From the NCBI GenBank assembly GCA_903822495.1, contig CAIJPD010000066.1:161384-225383 (forward strand): a DNA stretch of 64,000 nucleotides. The letters run 5' to 3'. Shown in pieces: positions 8,740-17,470 of the stretch. The notes beneath the pieces are model-generated. The model was not told the DNA's origin and did not search any database. It saw only the letters and a list, made by a program, of their open reading frames with translations. Position 1 is the stretch's first letter. Each line of letters starts with the position of its first letter. The DNA is from an uncultured Chloroflexota bacterium. GTDB taxonomy: Bacteria; Chloroflexota; Limnocylindria; Limnocylindrales; CSP1-4. Both the position numbers and the translations under genes were made by a program.

Positions 8740-10053
8740 ATGACAACCACGGGCACTGGCAGCAAAGGACCCAAGGTCCCGTATCGCTGCTCGTTCTGCG
8801 GCAAGAGCCAGGAGCAGGTCCGCAAGCTCATCGCCGGCCAGGGCGTCTACATCTGCGACGAGTGCATCAACCTCTGCCAGGAGATCATCGAGGAGGAGCT
8901 CCTCGATCAGCCCAAGGTGCGCCCCCAGGCGTCCAAGCTGCCCAATCCGCGGCAGATCAACTTCTCCCTTGGCCAGTACGTGATCAGCCAGGACAAGGCC
9001 AAGAAGGTCCTGGCGGTTGCCGTGTACAACCATTACAAGCGGGTCAACGCCGGCAACTCCATCGATGACGTCGAGCTCCAGAAGAGCAACGTCCTCCTGG
9101 TCGGCCCCACCGGCTCCGGGAAGACCCTGCTGGCGCAGACGCTCGCGCGGGTCCTGGACGTTCCCTTCTGCATCGCTGATGCCACCTCGCTCACCGAAGC
9201 GGGCTACGTCGGCGAGGATGTCGAGAACATCCTCCTGCGCCTGATCCAGGCGGCGGACTTCGACGTCGCGCGGGCCCAGCGCGGCATCATCTATATCGAC
9301 GAGATCGACAAGATCGCGCGCAAGGCGGACAACCCCAGCATCACCCGTGACGTCTCGGGCGAGGGCGTGCAACAGGCGCTCCTGAAGATCCTCGAGGGGA
9401 CGGTCGCGAACGTTCCGCCGCAGGGCGGGCGCAAGCACCCCCACCAGGACTTCATCCAGATCGATACGACCAACGTCCTGTTCATCTGTGGCGGCGCGTT
9501 CGACGGCCTCGAGCGGATCATCGAGGAGCGGGTTGGCAAGCGCTCCATCGGCTTCGGGTCGGATGGGGCAATCACGAAGGCGGATCGCGGCCGGATCCTC
9601 GAGAAGCTGATGCCGGAGGACCTGCTCAAGTTTGGGCTGATCCCCGAGTTCATCGGCCGACTCCCGGTGATCGTCACACTCACGGCGCTGACGGCCGAGG
9701 ACCTGGTCCGGGTCCTGACGGAGCCCAAGAACGCGGTGACCCGCCAGTTCCAGAAGTTCCTCTCGCTGGACAAGGTTGACCTGGCGTTCACGCCCGGCGC
9801 GTTGACGGCGGCGGCGGAGGTGGCGCTGGAGCGCAAGACGGGCGCCCGTGCCCTGCGGTCCATCGTCGAGGAGGCGCTCCTCGAGGTCATGTACGACATC
9901 CCGGAGAGGACCGACGTCCGCAAGTGCATCATCACGGAGGAGACGATCCGCGAGGGTCGCCCGCCGCTGCTGCTGACCAAGTCGGATATCGACCGCGGCG
10001 TCGACGAGACCAACTACCAGTCGCGGCTCTCGGAGCGCGCCGAGAGCGCGTAG
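8740..10053 (+). CDS. clpX: ClpX, ATP-dependent unfoldase of ClpXP
   Basis: This 437-residue AAA+ unfoldase recognises tagged substrates and feeds them to ClpP. The N-terminal C4 zinc-binding domain has CSFCGK and CDECINLC (residues ~15-50). The Walker A GPTGSGKT is near residue 122 and Walker [10 protein letters not shown] near 183. The family-specific pore segment and the sensor-2 region ([11 protein letters not shown]) near residue 365 are intact. The length is normal. Start ATG 8740 follows a GGCGAGAGGGCGG stretch that offers a weak ribosome binding site. It is the last gene of the tig-clpP-clpX block; a decayed XRE regulator gene lies tail-to-tail with it. Confidence 0.97.
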   Translation: MTTTGTGSKGPKVPYRCSFCGKSQEQVRKLIAGQGVYICDECINLCQEIIEEELLDQPKVRPQASKLPNPRQINFSLGQYVISQDKAKKVLAVAVYNHYKRVNAGNSIDDVELQKSNVLLVGPTGSGKTLLAQTLARVLDVPFCIADATSLTEAGYVGEDVENILLRLIQAADFDVARAQRGIIYIDEIDKIARKADNPSITRDVSGEGVQQALLKILEGTVANVPPQGGRKHPHQDFIQIDTTNVLFICGGAFDGLERIIEERVGKRSIGFGSDGAITKADRGRILEKLMPEDLLKFGLIPEFIGRLPVIVTLTALTAEDLVRVLTEPKNAVTRQFQKFLSLDKVDLAFTPGALTAAAEVALERKTGARALRSIVEEALLEVMYDIPERTDVRKCIITEETIREGRPPLLLTKSDIDRGVDETNYQSRLSERAESA

Positions 10054-10249
10054 TCCCGGGCGACGCGGCGGCCGCGCCGCCGCCCTGGATCGGGGCCGCG
10101 CTACGGCTCCAATGCCACCGCGGCCGCTGTTGCCGCCCAGTGCCACCCCGGCTGCTGCCGGCGCCCAGTTCTGGCCGGATTCCAGCGGCTCAGCAGCCCC
10201 GGCGGTGGTAAGCGAGTCCGGCGCCGATTCCGGGCCAAGCTCCGTGCTC

Positions 10250-10937
10250 GGCTGGACAGGCGGGACCCTCACCCGACGGACGATCACTCGCTTGCGACCA
10301 CGGCCACTGCTGTCCGACAGGAACCCGGCGGCCGCGACGGACCCGACGGGCTCCCGTAGCCACGCCCGGAGCCGCCGCGGATCATCGGGGAACAGCATCT
10401 TGAGTGCCGGCGTCGCCTCGAAGGTCCGTCGCATCCGGGTGCTTTCGGGTACGAGGAGAACCCGGCCAACCGCGGTCGGCCCCCGGGCACAGAGGCGTCG
10501 CACGACACGCGGTGCGAGTCGTGCCTTCTCGTCCAGTTTCCGCCCGATGGCTTCGGCGGATCCCAGCGCCGTCTTGGCATGAGGGCGAGGATGCCGTACG
10601 ACCCGCGTTCGCCGTACTCGGAGTAGGTCACCTCCAGGGTCGTGACCCAGTCGAAGCGCGAGAGGCGCGACACCCCTCCGGCGACGAGGTCCGCGTGTCC
10701 TGCATCCGCGAGCCGTTCCAGGTCGGCGATCCGCCCCCGGAGCAGGATCTCCGTCCGAACCTCAAGCGCCTCGGGTACACGCCGGAGCGTCCGCATCGTT
10801 GTTGCGTCGATCCGCCCCATCTCAAGCTGGGCGATCAACGACTGCGAACGACCCACGATCGCCGCGAGGTCTGCCTGGCGCCATCGTTTGCGGTGCCGCA
10901 GTGTGCGAATGACGCGTCCGACTGCGAGGTCATCCAT
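10250..10937 (-). pseudogene. XRE-family DNA-binding protein, frameshifted remnant
   Basis: Reading from ATG 10937 there is an N-terminal helix-turn-helix of the XRE type (VIRTLRHRKRWRQADLAAIVG, SQSLIAQLEMGRID). It is followed by the family region LSRFDWVTTLEVTYSEYGERGSYGILAL. At about 10580 the frame shifts. The expected continuation (KTALGSAEA then GRKLDEKARLAPRV, and AWLREPVGSVAAAGFLS) is found in another minus frame and then runs on without a proper stop towards clpX. The part where relatives have a short TR-LLVVEIK segment is missing at the junction, so a small out-of-frame deletion is likely. The family is a common putative regulator of unknown target. The approximate end is arbitrary because the natural stop is lost. 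Confidence 0.6.
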
Positions 10938-11022
10938 TGCGTCAGGATGCCGGGCAGGGCTCAACGTGCGCTTACGCGCGGCGCCCGGCGTCCCTTTGCG
11001 CCAGCGCAGGGAGGAGGGACGG

Positions 11023-11451
11023 TTGACGCCACCAGTGTTCGTGATCGCCGGAAGCGACCTCCTCGTGTTCGAGTCCATGGACGTCGCCGCCAACTACATG
11101 GAGGCGATCGACGTTCGCGACGGCGAGCACCAAGGCGCCTTCGACGCCGACGGGCGCCGCCTGGAGATCGTCGCCGAGTCCGACTGCTCCTCGGCCAGGA
11201 TCTTCGAGCCCCCCGATGCTGCCGACGGATCCGGCCGCCTCGAGGACGCCGTTCGGCAGGATCTCCGCCGACTCATCGGCATCGGGCCGGACGTCCTGGC
11301 GGCGATCCACGTCGAGCTTGACGGGTGGCGGCTGCCGCAGCTGGTGGAGGCGAGATTGGCGATCGAGCGAAGCTGGGAGGAACGGCGTCGCAGGGCATGG
11401 TGGCGGCGTGTCGGACGCTGGCTGCGCCGGAACGGGTCACACGCGACGTAG
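11023..11451 (+). CDS. small hypothetical protein
   Basis: This is a 142-residue protein without a domain I can name. The N-terminal half (FVIAGSDLLVFESMDVAANYME then AIDVRDGEH) resembles small uncharacterised proteins frequent in high-GC bacteria. The C-terminal third is a basic helix rich in Arg/Trp (SWEERRRRAWWRRV). Start TTG 11023 is preceded at 4 nt by a strong GAGGAGGG; GTG 11035 is the alternative. It is divergent from the decayed XRE gene, starting about 85 nt from that gene's start. The 260 nt after it, up to the valS leader, contain no supported gene. Confidence 0.55.
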   Translation: MTPPVFVIAGSDLLVFESMDVAANYMEAIDVRDGEHQGAFDADGRRLEIVAESDCSSARIFEPPDAADGSGRLEDAVRQDLRRLIGIGPDVLAAIHVELDGWRLPQLVEARLAIERSWEERRRRAWWRRVGRWLRRNGSHAT

Positions 11452-11699
11452 CCGCGACGCCCACCGGGCAGCAGTGGGGGTGGTCGCAGGGACGGGCCGA
11501 GGGGCATCCCAGGCCCGAAGCCGCGGGATCCAAGCGTAGGTGCGTTGGTGGGCATCGGCGCGGGCGGCGTATGAGCGCGCTCAATGCTGGGCCGCGGGAC
11601 ATGGACCGCGGATCGGTCGGAACAGCAACTCCAGCACCAACCGACGGGCCCGCTTCATGGAGCGCCCCTCTCGAATCTCGCGGAGCCGCCCGGAGCCCG

Positions 11700-11708
11700 T
11701 GCTACACT
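11700..11708 (+). promoter_or_regulatory. extended -10 promoter TGCTACACT of the valS leader
   Basis: TGC-TACACT fits an extended -10 element and is followed within 7-25 nt by the start of the T-box stem I. No -35 hexamer is evident. Confidence 0.55.
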
Positions 11709-11713
11709 CCGGC

Positions 11714-11953
11714 CCTCACGGCGGAGACCGGGAAGAGTAGGCCGGGGACGGCCCAGAGCGAGCGCGGGACGGTGGGAGCCGCGCGGGAACGCCCCAGTCG
11801 AACGTCGCTCGCGAGCTGTGCGCCTGGCGCCCGATAGCGCGCCACGAGGGGCATCGGATCAGCGGCGCGCGATGAGCGGAGCCGGCCGGCGCCCAAACCA
11901 GCAGGTGGCACCACGACCCTGTTCGTCCGCTGGACGAGCGGGGTCTTCTGTTT
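11714..11953 (+). promoter_or_regulatory. T-box riboswitch controlling valS (transcription attenuation)
   Basis: This is a complete T-box leader that senses uncharged tRNA-Val. Stem I shows the 5' GAAGAGTA motif (11732-11739) and an AGAGCGAG motif (11755-11762). The specifier loop reads GAAC-GTC with Val codon GUC at 11804-11806. The conserved T-box sequence (GGTGGCACCACG, 11904-11915) forms the antiterminator bulge. Its TGGC (11906-11909) would pair with an NCCA end whose discriminator is G. Downstream is a 14-bp intrinsic terminator. When uncharged tRNA pairs with both specifier and bulge, the antiterminator is favoured and valS is transcribed. The long run between stem I and the T-box (about 11815-11895) would hold stems II/III. 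The stem boundaries are my inference; the specifier, T-box sequence and terminator are seen directly. Confidence 0.85.
11915..11953 (+). terminator. intrinsic terminator of the valS T-box
   Basis: The stem 11915-11928 pairs with 11932-11945 (14 bp including G:U pairs) around a 3-nt GCT loop, followed by TTCTGTTT. The 5' arm overlaps the end of the T-box sequence, as required for the terminator/antiterminator switch. Confidence 0.85.
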
Positions 11954-12011
11954 CGGGATCCTGGTTCCGGATCGGCGGCGGCTTGGGGATGGTCTGCAGA
12001 GGGGCGACACG

Positions 12012-14789
12012 ATGACGGACACGGCGGCGGATGGACGGGAGCTGGCCAAGGCCTATCGGCCGGCCGACTTCGAGGGCCGAACCTACGAGCGCTGGCTGGC
12101 CGCCGACGTCTTTGCCCCCGACGGGGCCGGCTCCCGGGCGGATGCCACCAAGGAGCCGTTCACGATCATCCAGCCGCCGCCCAACGTGACCGGCTCGCTC
12201 CACCTCGGCCACGCCCAGCGCACCGCGGTGGAGGACCTGCTGGTCCGTCACGCGCGGATGCAGCGCCGGCCCACGCTGTTCCTGCCCGGCCTGGACCACG
12301 CCAGCATCGCCGCCCAGTTCGTGCTCGACCGGATCATCGCCGCGGAGGGTGAGAGCCGCGAGAGCCTGGGCCGCGACCGCTACCTGGAGCGGATGCGGGT
12401 CTTCGTCGAGGAGACGCGGGCCACGATCCTGGGCCAGCAGCGGCGCGTGGGCGCCTCGGCCGACTGGTCGCGCATCCGCTTCACCATGGACGAGATGAGC
12501 GCGACGGCGGTTCGGACCGCGTTCGCGCGCCTCTATCGCCGGGGGCTGGCCTACCGGACCCAGGCCCTGGTGAACTGGTGCCCGGGCTGCCGAACCAGCG
12601 TGTCGGACCTGGAGGCGGTGGCCACGCCCGAGACGGGCCGCCTCTGGCGGATCCGCTACCACCTGCTGGATGAGGCCTCTGGCCAGCCGCTCCCGGACCA
12701 GACCATCACGGTGGCTACGACGCGCCCCGAGACCATCCTGGGCGACACCGCGGTGGCCGTCCATCCCGACGACCCGCGCTACTCGGCCATCGTGGGTCGC
12801 CGCGTCCGGATCCCGTTCGTGGAGCGCGACGTCCCGATCATCGACGACCCCGTGGTGGATCGGGCGTTCGGCACCGGCGCCGTCAAGATCACCCCCGCCC
12901 ACGACCACGACGATTACGAGACGGGCCTCCGCCACGGCCTGGCCGCCATCACGATTCTCGACGACACGGCGAGGGTGACCCCGGCCGGCGCCCCGTACCA
13001 GGGCCTCGACCGCTTTGATGCTCGTGCCCGGATCGTCGCTGACCTCGACGCCCGCGGTGACCTGGACGGGATCGCCCCGCACGAGATGGCCCTGGGTCGC
13101 TGCCAGCGCTCCAATGACATCCTGGAGCCGCTCCTCAAGACCCAGTGGTTCGTGAAGACGACGCCTCTCGCGGAGCAGGCCCTGGCCGCCACCCGCTCCG
13201 GCCGGACCCGGATCCTTCCCGAACGCTTCGAGAAGACGTGGGAGCACTGGCTGACCAACATCCGCGACTGGAACGTCAGCCGCCAGTTGTGGTGGGGTCA
13301 TCGGATCCCGGCCTGGTACTGCCCGGACGGACACGTGACCGTGTCGGACGAGGTCGCCGGCCCGGCGTCATGCGAGACCTGCGCCCGCCCCGCGGTGGAC
13401 CTGCGCCAGGACCCGGACATCTTCGACACCTGGTTCAGCTCGGGCCTCTGGCCCTTCTCGACCCTGGGCTGGCCCGAGGCCACGGGCGACCTCCGAACCT
13501 TCTACCCGGGTTCGGTGATGGAGACCGGCTACGACATCATCTTCTTCTGGGTCGCCAGGATGATGATGCTGGGCATCGAGCTGGCCGGCGACGCGCCGTT
13601 CCACACCGTCTACCTCTCCGGCCTGATCCGCGACCCGGAGGGCCAGAAGATGTCGAAGACGAAGGGCAACGTCGTCGACCCGCTGGGCGTGATCAACGAG
13701 ACCGGCGCCGACGCGCTGCGCTTCGCCCTCATCCACGGCGCGACGCCCGGGCTGGACCAGCGGTTTGGCCAGGCCAGGCTGGACAACGCCCGGAACTTCG
13801 CCAACAAGCTGTGGAACGCCGCCCGGTTCGTGCTTGGGGCGCGCCCGGACGGCATCTCGGCGGACGCCGCCCGCCAGGAGCCGGATCTCGCCAACCTGGG
13901 GCCGGCCGAGCGCTGGATCCTGTCTCGAGCCGCGGCCACGGTGGCCGGCGTTGACCGCGCCCTGGCCGACCTCAACCTCGGCGAGGTGACGCGCCTCCTG
14001 TACGACGGCATCTGGAACGAGCTGTGCGACTGGGGCCTGGAGCTGGCCAAGGTCCGCCTCGCCGATACGTCGCTCCCGGCGGCCCAGCGCGAGGCGACCT
14101 GGTGGACGCTGGTGGCGGCGCTCGATACCTACCTGCGCCTGCTCCACCCGGTGATGCCGTTCGTCACCGAGGAGCTGTGGGCCGCGTTGCCCCATGCCGC
14201 GGAGGATCCGGGCCTCCTGATCGTCGCGGACTGGCCGGTGCCTGGGGAGCGTGACGAGGCCCTGGAGAGCCGGGTGGAGGCGCTCTTCGACCTGGTGCGC
14301 GGGATCCGCAATGCCCGGAGCGAGGCCCGCATCGAGCCGGCAACCTGGCTGCCCGTCCACGTCGCGACAGGGCTGGAGCTGGCTGCAGACTTCGACGAGC
14401 TCCGGCCGGCCCTTGAGCGGTTGGCGCGGGCACGGCCGATGGTCCGCGTCGATGGACGGGATGGCCTTGCCGCCCACGCGGGGGAAGGGACACTCGCGGT
14501 GATCGCCGGCGATGCCGAGGCGATCATCGGGGCGACGGCCATCGCCGCCGGTCTGGGCGCGGGCGTGGGTGCCGCCGACCGTGCCGCCGCCGGATCCGAC
14601 GAGGCCGAGCGCGCCCGTCTCGAGAAGGAGCTTGCGGACGCGGACCGCCTCCTCGCCGCGGCCCGCGGCCGGCTTGCCAACGAGGCCTTCATCGCGAAGG
14701 CGCCGCCCGTCGTCGTCGAGGGTGCCAGGGCCAGCGAGGCCGAGCTGACCGCCACGGTCGCGCGCCTTCGCCAGAGGCTGGGACGATAG
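12012..14789 (+). CDS. valS: valyl-tRNA synthetase
   Basis: This 925-residue class Ia aminoacyl-tRNA synthetase charges tRNA-Val. The HIGH motif appears as HLGHA in PPPNVTGSLHLGHA (near residue 60). The editing (CP1) domain contains TTRPETILGDTAVAVHPDD and the KITPAHDHDDYETG signature. The KMSKS loop is KMSKTKGN near residue 545. An anticodon-binding helical domain follows, and the C-terminal ~70 residues form the coiled-coil tRNA arm (ERARLEKELADADRLL). The start is ATG 12012 with AGAGGGG 8-14 nt upstream. Expression is governed by the T-box immediately upstream. Confidence 0.97.
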   Translation: MTDTAADGRELAKAYRPADFEGRTYERWLAADVFAPDGAGSRADATKEPFTIIQPPPNVTGSLHLGHAQRTAVEDLLVRHARMQRRPTLFLPGLDHASIAAQFVLDRIIAAEGESRESLGRDRYLERMRVFVEETRATILGQQRRVGASADWSRIRFTMDEMSATAVRTAFARLYRRGLAYRTQALVNWCPGCRTSVSDLEAVATPETGRLWRIRYHLLDEASGQPLPDQTITVATTRPETILGDTAVAVHPDDPRYSAIVGRRVRIPFVERDVPIIDDPVVDRAFGTGAVKITPAHDHDDYETGLRHGLAAITILDDTARVTPAGAPYQGLDRFDARARIVADLDARGDLDGIAPHEMALGRCQRSNDILEPLLKTQWFVKTTPLAEQALAATRSGRTRILPERFEKTWEHWLTNIRDWNVSRQLWWGHRIPAWYCPDGHVTVSDEVAGPASCETCARPAVDLRQDPDIFDTWFSSGLWPFSTLGWPEATGDLRTFYPGSVMETGYDIIFFWVARMMMLGIELAGDAPFHTVYLSGLIRDPEGQKMSKTKGNVVDPLGVINETGADALRFALIHGATPGLDQRFGQARLDNARNFANKLWNAARFVLGARPDGISADAARQEPDLANLGPAERWILSRAAATVAGVDRALADLNLGEVTRLLYDGIWNELCDWGLELAKVRLADTSLPAAQREATWWTLVAALDTYLRLLHPVMPFVTEELWAALPHAAEDPGLLIVADWPVPGERDEALESRVEALFDLVRGIRNARSEARIEPATWLPVHVATGLELAADFDELRPALERLARARPMVRVDGRDGLAAHAGEGTLAVIAGDAEAIIGATAIAAGLGAGVGAADRAAAGSDEAERARLEKELADADRLLAAARGRLANEAFIAKAPPVVVEGARASEAELTATVARLRQRLGR

Positions 14790-14918
14790 CGTCCGGACGG
14801 CGCGGGGCTCAGCCAGTGCAGGGTCGCTGGTCAAGCGCCGGCCGCGCACCCGACCATGTTGCCGGCTCGGCGGCACGGTCGATCGCAGGCCGGACCTCCG
14901 GGGGCGGCGGTGGCGCGC

Positions 14919-14927
14919 TGCTACGAT
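14919..14927 (+). promoter_or_regulatory. extended -10 promoter TGCTACGAT
   Basis: TGC-TACGAT lies 43 nt before the GTG start at 14971, giving a leader of about 35 nt that contains the GGAG ribosome binding site at 14961-14964. Confidence 0.5.
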
Positions 14928-14970
14928 AGTGCCCGGTCGATCTCGCAACCCTTCTGACGCGGAGACACGC

Positions 14971-15726
14971 GTGCCGCTTGACTTTCTGAAGCGCCGGGGC
15001 AGCGACCAGGGCACCCAGCCCCCGGTTGTCGCAACCCCACCCCCGCCCTCCGGCATGCCGGAGGAGGCGGTCGCCCAGGAATTCGTCCTCAAGCTGTCGT
15101 ATGCGGCCAAGACCAGCGAGGGCGTGCGAATGAAGCAGGGCCCCAGGGTCCTGGCCGATCTCCCGTCACTCCTGGCCGGGATGGCCAGGAGTGAGATCGA
15201 GGTCATCGAGCCCCTGGAGGTCGAGCTGACGTCGGCCGCGCCAACCATCATCCGGCCGGTCGAGGCGGCCCGCTGGTTGGAGGCCCATCACGATCGCTCG
15301 CCGGTGGCTCGCCATGCGCTCATGGTGCTGGAGTCGGTCGATGCCATCGACCTGGCATTCGACACGTTCGTGTGCAGCCTCCTCGAGGGCGAGACCGACA
15401 CCGCCGGCTATCCCGACTACGGTGCGATCGTCGGGGGGTTCGCCTCGCACTGGGACGAGGCCACGGGCGACATCATCGTTCGGGCCGTGGTTGGCTGGGG
15501 TGGCCGGGGGGCGCGTGGTGACAGCGACCGGGTCGGCACCCGACTGGTGACCGAGCTGCTCCGCACGATCCTGGCCAGCCGCTACTCCCTGGGAACCACC
15601 CAGGTGGAGCGACCGGTGCCAGCGGCCGGCAGGGGTGGTCTCGTGTGTGCCCACTGCGGCTTCTCGTCAGGCCACGATCGAGCGTTCTACTGCCCCAAAT
15701 GCGGCATGCGCATGCTGCGCGGCTAA
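14971..15726 (+). CDS. zinc-ribbon protein of unknown function
   Basis: This 251-residue soluble protein has a C-terminal zinc ribbon, CAHCG and CPKCG with 14 residues between (residues ~223-245). The middle of the protein (residues 40-210) has no family I can name. It contains a well-packed helical region (RHALMVLESVDAIDLAFDTF) and a Gly-rich strand, VVGWGGRGARGDSDRVGTRLVTELL, so an enzyme or nucleic-acid-binding fold is possible. Start GTG 14971 has GGAG 6 nt upstream and follows an extended -10. It heads a run of four closely spaced genes, with the FmdB-like gene starting 15 nt later. Confidence 0.6.
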   Translation: MPLDFLKRRGSDQGTQPPVVATPPPPSGMPEEAVAQEFVLKLSYAAKTSEGVRMKQGPRVLADLPSLLAGMARSEIEVIEPLEVELTSAAPTIIRPVEAARWLEAHHDRSPVARHALMVLESVDAIDLAFDTFVCSLLEGETDTAGYPDYGAIVGGFASHWDEATGDIIVRAVVGWGGRGARGDSDRVGTRLVTELLRTILASRYSLGTTQVERPVPAAGRGGLVCAHCGFSSGHDRAFYCPKCGMRMLRG

Positions 15727-15741
15727 GGATCAGGAGGAAGG

Positions 15742-16164
15742 GTGCCACTCTACGACTATGTCTGCGGCGACTGCGGGGTTCGGACCGAGGTGATGCACGG
15801 TGTGCACGCTTCTGGGCCGGAGGCCTGCCCCAGCTGCAGCGGCGGGCCGATGAAGAAGGCCCTCACGGCGCCGGCCGTTCACTTCAAGGGGACGGGCTGG
15901 GCGAAGAAGGAGCGCGCCTCGTCGAGCGGGACCAAGGCAGCCTCCCGGGCGAACGAACCATCGAACGGTGGCGATTCGGCCGGGGAGGGGAGTGGCCACT
16001 CGACGCCCGAAGCGGCGTCCGCGTCCAACGCAAGCGGAGACAGTGCATCCGTGGCCGCATCGAGCGGGTCGACATCGCCCGGATCCGCGTCGAGCGGATC
16101 GTCATCCGCCGGATCGTCATCCGCCGGATCGTCATCGGCTCGATCGGGGGCCGGGGAGGGCTGA
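15742..16164 (+). CDS. FmdB-type zinc-ribbon protein
   Basis: This is a 140-residue protein whose first ~50 residues are a classic FmdB/CxxC_CXXC_SSSS regulatory zinc ribbon: MPLYDYVCGDCG, then CPSC, then a conserved aromatic/Gly segment FKGTGWAKKE. The remaining ~80 residues are Ser/Ala/Gly-rich low complexity and include tandem SSAGS units encoded by GGATCGTCATCCGCC repeats around 16095-16140. Start GTG 15742 with AGGAGGAAG upstream. It is spaced 15 nt from the preceding gene and 1 nt from the next. FmdB-type proteins are often linked to transporters or regulatory roles; no specific role can be deduced here. Confidence 0.75.
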   Translation: MPLYDYVCGDCGVRTEVMHGVHASGPEACPSCSGGPMKKALTAPAVHFKGTGWAKKERASSSGTKAASRANEPSNGGDSAGEGSGHSTPEAASASNASGDSASVAASSGSTSPGSASSGSSSAGSSSAGSSSARSGAGEG

Positions 16165-16165
16165 C

Positions 16166-16408
16166 ATGCCTGGCGCGGCTGGGGACTGGATCACGCTGGC
16201 GGAGGCTGCCGACCTCCTGGCGGCCGCGAATGTGCGGTTCCAACGGTCGACCATCGGGCGCTGGGCTCGCAACGGCACGCTCCAGAGCATCAAGCTTGGT
16301 GGCCGCAGGTTCGTCCGCCGCGGTGAGGTCCGTGCCCTCGTGGCCCCGCCGCGCCGGGTGCGCGCCGAGGACATCCAGCCGGTGCTCTTCGACGACCTGA
16401 AGGGGTGA
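16166..16408 (+). CDS. small helix-turn-helix (MerR/excisionase-like) DNA-binding protein
   Basis: This 80-residue protein matches the helix_turn_helix_17/excisionase-like winged-helix family. WITLAEAADLLAAANV forms the first helices, STIGRWARNGTLQS is the recognition region, and IKLGGRRFVRRGEVRAL is the wing. It probably binds DNA as an accessory regulator. ATG 16166 follows the FmdB stop by 1 nt with GGGGAGGG just upstream. Its own stop overlaps the next start (GTGA, 16405-16408). There are no integrase, att or phage genes nearby, so it is more likely a chromosomal regulator than a phage excisionase. Confidence 0.7.
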   Translation: MPGAAGDWITLAEAADLLAAANVRFQRSTIGRWARNGTLQSIKLGGRRFVRRGEVRALVAPPRRVRAEDIQPVLFDDLKG

Positions 16409-17301
16409 TCGGGGAGGGCAACCGGGCTCGACCCCTCCGAGCCCTGGAGCGGGTGGTCGCCGGTGTCCTGGGCATCCGCGGCGTGCGAGCCCTGCGCGCC
16501 ACCGTCGAGCGCTATGGAGCGGCGGGCGGCAGCCTCCTGGCATCCGGCCTCGCCTACCGGGCGCTCTTCGCGTTGGTGCCCGGGATCCTGCTCATCCTGG
16601 GCATCTCCGGCACGGTGCTCGGCGACAGCCGGCTGCACGACCGGTTCGTCGACGTCGTGGTTGGCGTGATCCCGCCACTGCGGGACCTGCTGAAGCCGGC
16701 CGTCGATGAGCTGACCGCGCTGGCCGGTTCGATCACCCTCCTGGGCCTCGTCGGCCTGACTTGGGGAGCCAGTCAGTTCTACACGGCGTTCGAGGACGCC
16801 CTGAGTCGAGTCTTTGGCGGCGTCTCGCGACGGGGGATTGTGCGCCGCACCATCCTGGGGGTCCTGTCCGTCGGCGCGCTCGGCCTGGTCTTCATGATGG
16901 TCACGGTCGTGGCAGGTGTCCGTGCCTTCGTCACCGCCGCCGAGGCGACGGGCGGCCGGCCGCTCTCGGTCCTGGTGGCGCTGCTCTTCGATCTGACCGG
17001 CCCGATCGCGACCGCCGCGGCGCTCAGCACCGTCTATCGGCTGGTCCCACCCAGGCGCGCCGGGTGGCGCGCGATCATGCCGCCTGCGATCGTCGTGACG
17101 GCGGTGCTCGTCGTCGTCGCCCGGCTCTTCGTGTTCGTGGCACCGCGCCTCATCGGCGCCGCCGCCGTCCTGGGCACGGTCGCCACGGCGTTTGCGGCGC
17201 TGGCATGGCTCAGCATCACGTTCCAGGCGGTGCTGCTGGGCGCGGCGTGGATCGATGTTCGGGACCGCGCGGCAGGCGAGGCCCGGGCAGCAGCCTCCTA
17301 G
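16405..17301 (+). CDS. YihY/BrkB-family inner-membrane protein
   Basis: This 298-residue integral membrane protein of the YihY (formerly RNase BN, Virul_fac_BrkB) family has about six hydrophobic segments. Family features are the N-terminal GGSLLASGLAYRALFALVPG, the polar SITLLGLVGLTWGASQFYTAFEDALSRVFG turn, and PPRRAGWRAIMPPA before the fifth segment. The biochemical role of the family is unsettled. Start GTG 16405 overlaps the stop of the HTH gene as GTGA, implying translational coupling. It is the last gene of the run that begins at 14971. Confidence 0.8.
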   Translation: MIGEGNRARPLRALERVVAGVLGIRGVRALRATVERYGAAGGSLLASGLAYRALFALVPGILLILGISGTVLGDSRLHDRFVDVVVGVIPPLRDLLKPAVDELTALAGSITLLGLVGLTWGASQFYTAFEDALSRVFGGVSRRGIVRRTILGVLSVGALGLVFMMVTVVAGVRAFVTAAEATGGRPLSVLVALLFDLTGPIATAAALSTVYRLVPPRRAGWRAIMPPAIVVTAVLVVVARLFVFVAPRLIGAAAVLGTVATAFAALAWLSITFQAVLLGAAWIDVRDRAAGEARAAAS

Positions 17302-17448
17302 CGACTCTGGTGCTGTCGGGCGCCCGGTGCGGCCGCAGCCCGATGGGGCCGTCCGGCACTGGCCGGTCAGGCGGGCCGCCCCGATCCTCCATTGAACGGT
17401 CCGGTCGGCAGCCGGGCCCGCGTCCCGCGGTCATTGGCCTGCTCGTCA

Positions 17449-17464
17449 GGCCTCCCGGGAGGCC
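17449..17464 (+). promoter_or_regulatory. palindromic ribosome binding site GGCCTCCCGGGAGGCC
   Basis: This perfect 16-bp palindrome contains the Shine-Dalgarno GGGAGG (17457-17462) of the following gene together with its complement CCTCCC. A 6-bp stem with a CCGG loop would hide the ribosome binding site. Confidence 0.45.
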
Positions 17465-17470
17465 CGCGCC

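Noticed and set aside
10067..10081. GGCGGC-CGC-GCCGCC hairpin after clpX as terminator
   Set aside because: There is no T-run and such GC hairpins are frequent by chance here; kept out of the feature list.
8452..10503. 683-codon open frame on the minus strand over clpX
   Set aside because: Long antisense frames are expected at this GC content. It is the complement of clpX codons, and its product is Arg/Asp/Leu low-complexity sequence without motifs. Only its upstream end carries the remnant of the XRE-type gene.
11581..11658. 25-codon minus-strand frame (MKRARRLVLELLFRP...) with a GAGAGGGG 6 nt before its ATG
   Set aside because: Its ribosome binding site is good, but it is too short to support without conservation. 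It could be a real small protein divergent from the valS leader, and a comparison with relatives would decide.
16095..16140. CRISPR-like or other functional repeat array (GGATCGTCATCCGCC units)
   Set aside because: Short tandem repeats encode SSAGS units in the low-complexity tail of the FmdB-like protein. Similar in-gene repeats encode NAGAA (3320-3365) and TVPP (about 29140-29180).
16166..16408. Excisionase marking an integrated element
   Set aside because: No integrase, repeats or composition change; it sits in a tight run of chromosomal genes.
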